Assembly (NCBI GenBank): GCA_013139395.1
Contig: WTAX01000023.1
Coordinates: 1-7,425, forward strand
DNA from: Gammaproteobacteria bacterium
GTDB taxonomy: Bacteria; Pseudomonadota; Gammaproteobacteria; GRL18
Length of the DNA stretch: 7,425 bases
Reading direction: 5' to 3'
Position numbers and translations under genes: made by a program. Of this stretch, positions 5,414 to 7,425 are shown one piece after another; positions within the stretch are counted from its first letter, which is position 1, and every line of letters begins with the position of its first letter. Under the pieces are notes generated by a model. It saw nothing but the letters and a program-made list of their open reading frames with translations, was not told the DNA's origin and ran no database searches.

Positions 5414-5469
5414 ACAAAGCACACTCCCTAAATTAATACAGCTTTCTTACAAAGAATGAGTTATAGAAA

Positions 5470-7197
5470 ATGAGCGATTCAGTCACACGCACGACAGAAA
5501 ACACAACTTCAGAAACAAAAGTAGTCAGTAATTTTATTCGTCATATTATTGATAAAGATATTAGTAATAATAAAAATGGCGGCAAAGTGGTTACTCGTTT
5601 TCCACCTGAGCCGAATGGTTATCTGCATATAGGTCATGCAAAATCAATTTGTCTGAATTTTGGTCTGGCTCAGGATTACCACGGGGTTTGTAATTTACGC
5701 TTTGATGATACCAATCCGGAAAAAGAAGAAATGGAATATATTGATTCCATTAAAAAAGATGTCAGCTGGCTGGGATTTAAATGGCAGGATGAGCCTAAAT
5801 TTGCATCGGATTATTTTCCCCAATTACATCAATATGCTATCGAATTGATCAAACTAGGCAAAGCTTATGTCTGCTCATTATCTCCTGATGAAGCCAGAGC
5901 ATATCGTGGTTCTTTGACCGAAGCCGGTAAAGACAGCCCGTATCGTGATCAGAGTGTCGAAGAAAATCTGGATTTATTTGCACGTATGAAGCAGGGTGAA
6001 TTTGATGATGGTGCGAAGGTCTTACGTGCCAAAATTGATATGGCTTCACCTAATATTAATATGCGTGATCCTATTTTGTATCGAATTCGTAAAATTGAAC
6101 ATCATCAAACGGGTAATGAGTGGTGTATTTATCCGATGTATGATTATACTCATTGCATTTCAGATGCAATTGAAGGCATTACTCATTCTTTATGCACATT
6201 AGAATTTGAAGATCATAGACCATTGTATGACTGGGTACTGGATCAATTACAAACTCCAAGTCATCCACAACAGATTGAATTTGCTCGTTTAAATCTTAAC
6301 TACACCATTACCAGCAAGCGAAAATTAAAGCAGCTGGTTGATGAAAATCATGTCTTGGGCTGGGATGATCCCAGAATGCCGACGATTTCAGGTTTACGGC
6401 GTCGTGGCTATACACCGGCTTCTATTCGCGACTTTAGTGAGCGTATTGGTGTCACCAAGGTTGATGGTGTGGTCGATATGAGTACTTTGGAGTTTTGTAT
6501 TCGTGAAGATTTAGAGCACTCTGCTCCAAGAGCCATGTGTGTTATCAATCCTCTTAAAGTGACTATTGAATCCTGGGCAGAAGACGAAGTACAGGATTTA
6601 TCAGCTCCCAGACATCCCAAAGATGAATCAATGGGCAGGCGTACCTTAAAAATGACCCGTGTTATTTATATTGATCGTAGTGATTTTGAAGAAGTGCCGC
6701 CACCCAAATACAAGCGTTTGACGGTAGATAAAGAAGTCCGTTTAAGAAACTCCTATGTGATCAAATGTGAACAGGTTATTAAGGATGAGCAGGGCGAAGT
6801 CATTGAATTACGCTGCAGTCATGATGCGGATACATTAGGTAAAAAGCCGGAAGGACGTAAGGTCAAAGGTGTTATTCACTGGGTTTCTGAGCAACTGAGT
6901 GTACCTGCAGAAGTGCGCTTATATGATCGACTGTTTACCGAAGAAAACCCCGATGCGGCAGCAAAAAATCATGAAGATGATGATAGTCACTTTTTGGACT
7001 TCTTAAATCCAGATTCATTTATGGTAATGGCTGATGCCCGTGCTGAAATCTCTCTGGCGGATACGCAGGCAGGAGATGCCTTCCAATTTGAACGAGAAGG
7101 CTATTTTACTGCCGATCCGGATACCACCAGTGATAAACTGGTTTTTAATCGTACAGTGAATCTTAGAGACTCATGGGTAAAGGCTGGCGCAAAATAA
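5470..7197 (+). CDS. glnS: Glutaminyl-tRNA synthetase
   Basis: This is a class Ib aminoacyl-tRNA synthetase that charges tRNA-Gln with glutamine in the cytoplasm. The Rossmann catalytic domain carries [16 protein letters not shown] (45-60) with HIGH at 53-56, followed by [12 protein letters not shown]. It also has [36 protein letters not shown], the GlnRS-specific core, written here in family order rather than as one motif claim. The KMSKS-equivalent loop is ITSKRKL at 280-286. The C-terminal anticodon-binding beta-barrels include KEVRLRN, KGVIHWV and RLYDRLF and end [11 protein letters not shown]. The length is 575 residues against about 554 in E. coli; the excess is a polar Ser/Thr-rich N-terminal extension (about 15 residues) and an acidic insertion (NHEDDD) near the end. 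No other Met is available before the conserved NFIRHIID, so the start is fixed. The Shine-Dalgarno is weak (GAG 9 nt upstream). cysS follows after 63 bp, probably in the same transcript. Confidence 0.98.
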   Translation: MSDSVTRTTENTTSETKVVSNFIRHIIDKDISNNKNGGKVVTRFPPEPNGYLHIGHAKSICLNFGLAQDYHGVCNLRFDDTNPEKEEMEYIDSIKKDVSWLGFKWQDEPKFASDYFPQLHQYAIELIKLGKAYVCSLSPDEARAYRGSLTEAGKDSPYRDQSVEENLDLFARMKQGEFDDGAKVLRAKIDMASPNINMRDPILYRIRKIEHHQTGNEWCIYPMYDYTHCISDAIEGITHSLCTLEFEDHRPLYDWVLDQLQTPSHPQQIEFARLNLNYTITSKRKLKQLVDENHVLGWDDPRMPTISGLRRRGYTPASIRDFSERIGVTKVDGVVDMSTLEFCIREDLEHSAPRAMCVINPLKVTIESWAEDEVQDLSAPRHPKDESMGRRTLKMTRVIYIDRSDFEEVPPPKYKRLTVDKEVRLRNSYVIKCEQVIKDEQGEVIELRCSHDADTLGKKPEGRKVKGVIHWVSEQLSVPAEVRLYDRLFTEENPDAAAKNHEDDDSHFLDFLNPDSFMVMADARAEISLADTQAGDAFQFEREGYFTADPDTTSDKLVFNRTVNLRDSWVKAGAK

Positions 7198-7200
7198 GCA

Positions 7201-7258
7201 GCTGGCAGCAATTAACTGGCAACACTTAACTCGTAAGAAATAACTGGAAAGAAAGATA
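7201..7258 (+). repeat. Degenerate 14-bp tandem repeat in the glnS-cysS gap
   Basis: The spacer divides into four successive units: 7201-7214 GCTGGCAGCAATTA, 7215-7228 ACTGGCAACACTTA, 7229-7242 ACTCGTAAGAAATA, and 7243-7258, beginning ACTGGAAAGAAAGA. Neighbouring units share 9 to 11 of 14 positions. The last unit provides GGAAAG, the ribosome-binding site of cysS. It may be a decayed tandem duplication. Confidence 0.45.
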
Positions 7259-7260
7259 CT

Positions 7261-7425
7261 ATGCTACACATTCAAAACACATTGAGCGGAAAAAAAGAAC
7301 TCTTTACTCCTATTCATCCTGGTAAAGTGAATATGTATGTCTGTGGTATGACGGTTTATGACTATTGTCATATTGGTCATGCGCGAGTACTCGTTGTTTT
7401 TGATGTGATCGCCCGCTATTTACGT
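7261..7425 (+). CDS. cysS: Cysteinyl-tRNA synthetase, N-terminal part (cut by window end)
   Basis: This is a class I synthetase that attaches cysteine to tRNA-Cys. Only the first 55 codons are in the window, and the frame is open to the last base. The segment [18 protein letters not shown] (25-42) is diagnostic: Cys28 is the first zinc ligand used for cysteine selection, and HIGH is at 37-40. The start [13 protein letters not shown] fits the family's normal N-terminus, and GGAAAG (7246-7251) followed by GAAAG gives a plausible ribosome-binding region. It is 63 bp downstream of glnS on the same strand with no terminator between, so co-transcription is likely. Confidence 0.96.
   Translation, partial: MLHIQNTLSGKKELFTPIHPGKVNMYVCGMTVYDYCHIGHARVLVVFDVIARYLR

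Noticed and set aside
5456..5473. Five-codon ORF (ATG to TGA) whose stop overlaps the glnS start as ATGA
   Set aside because: Such a short ORF is expected by chance, its ribosome-binding site is weak, and it has no Gln codons that would suggest a leader peptide for glnS.
1..7425. tRNA, rRNA or CRISPR arrays
   Set aside because: No regularly spaced direct repeats with unique spacers, no cloverleaf with TTC-type T-loop and CCA-proximal stem, and no rRNA-like sequence were seen.

Overview
The window looks like a stretch of chromosome from an AT-rich gammaproteobacterium. The block lpxH - ppiB - (ppiA) - glnS - cysS, with glnS/cysS transcribed away from the cyclophilins and lpxH, is the arrangement I recall from Pseudomonas-type genomes. 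The helicase is of the RhlE type, and the DUF2956-like gene belongs to a family I know from gammaproteobacteria. I cannot assign a genus from sequence alone.

Left part (1-1822): the end of a CspA-family cold-shock protein, closed by a strong intrinsic terminator, then a complete RhlE-type DEAD-box RNA helicase. The two are RNA-remodelling functions that often act together in cold adaptation, but the terminator and the 244-bp gap suggest separate transcription.

Middle part (1773-3103): an accessory zone. It holds a 306-bp spacer with a structured, possibly switching, hairpin pair and a candidate 32-codon ORF with a good Shine-Dalgarno. Next come an unrecognised exported protein on the minus strand carrying two matching CX12C units, and a divergent DUF2956-like small membrane protein with an in-frame 18-bp tandem duplication.

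Right part (3118-7425): the minus-strand series ppiA -> ppiB -> lpxH (periplasmic cyclophilin, cytoplasmic cyclophilin, lipid A pathway hydrolase) lies opposite the plus-strand pair glnS -> cysS (two class I aminoacyl-tRNA synthetases, cysS cut by the window edge). The 247-bp divergent spacer carries a near-perfect 23-bp dyad and two mutually exclusive hairpins upstream of glnS.

The best-supported unusual item is a 149-bp non-coding palindromic element between ppiA and ppiB. It has 12-bp perfect terminal inverted repeats beginning GTAA, is flanked by an exact 8-bp direct repeat, and contains a 19-bp perfect inner hairpin. This is the anatomy of a MITE, and the GTAA ends with 8-bp duplications point to the IS66 family as the possible mobilising transposase. 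Its insertion separates ppiB from ppiA and creates a -10-like hexamer at the junction facing ppiB.
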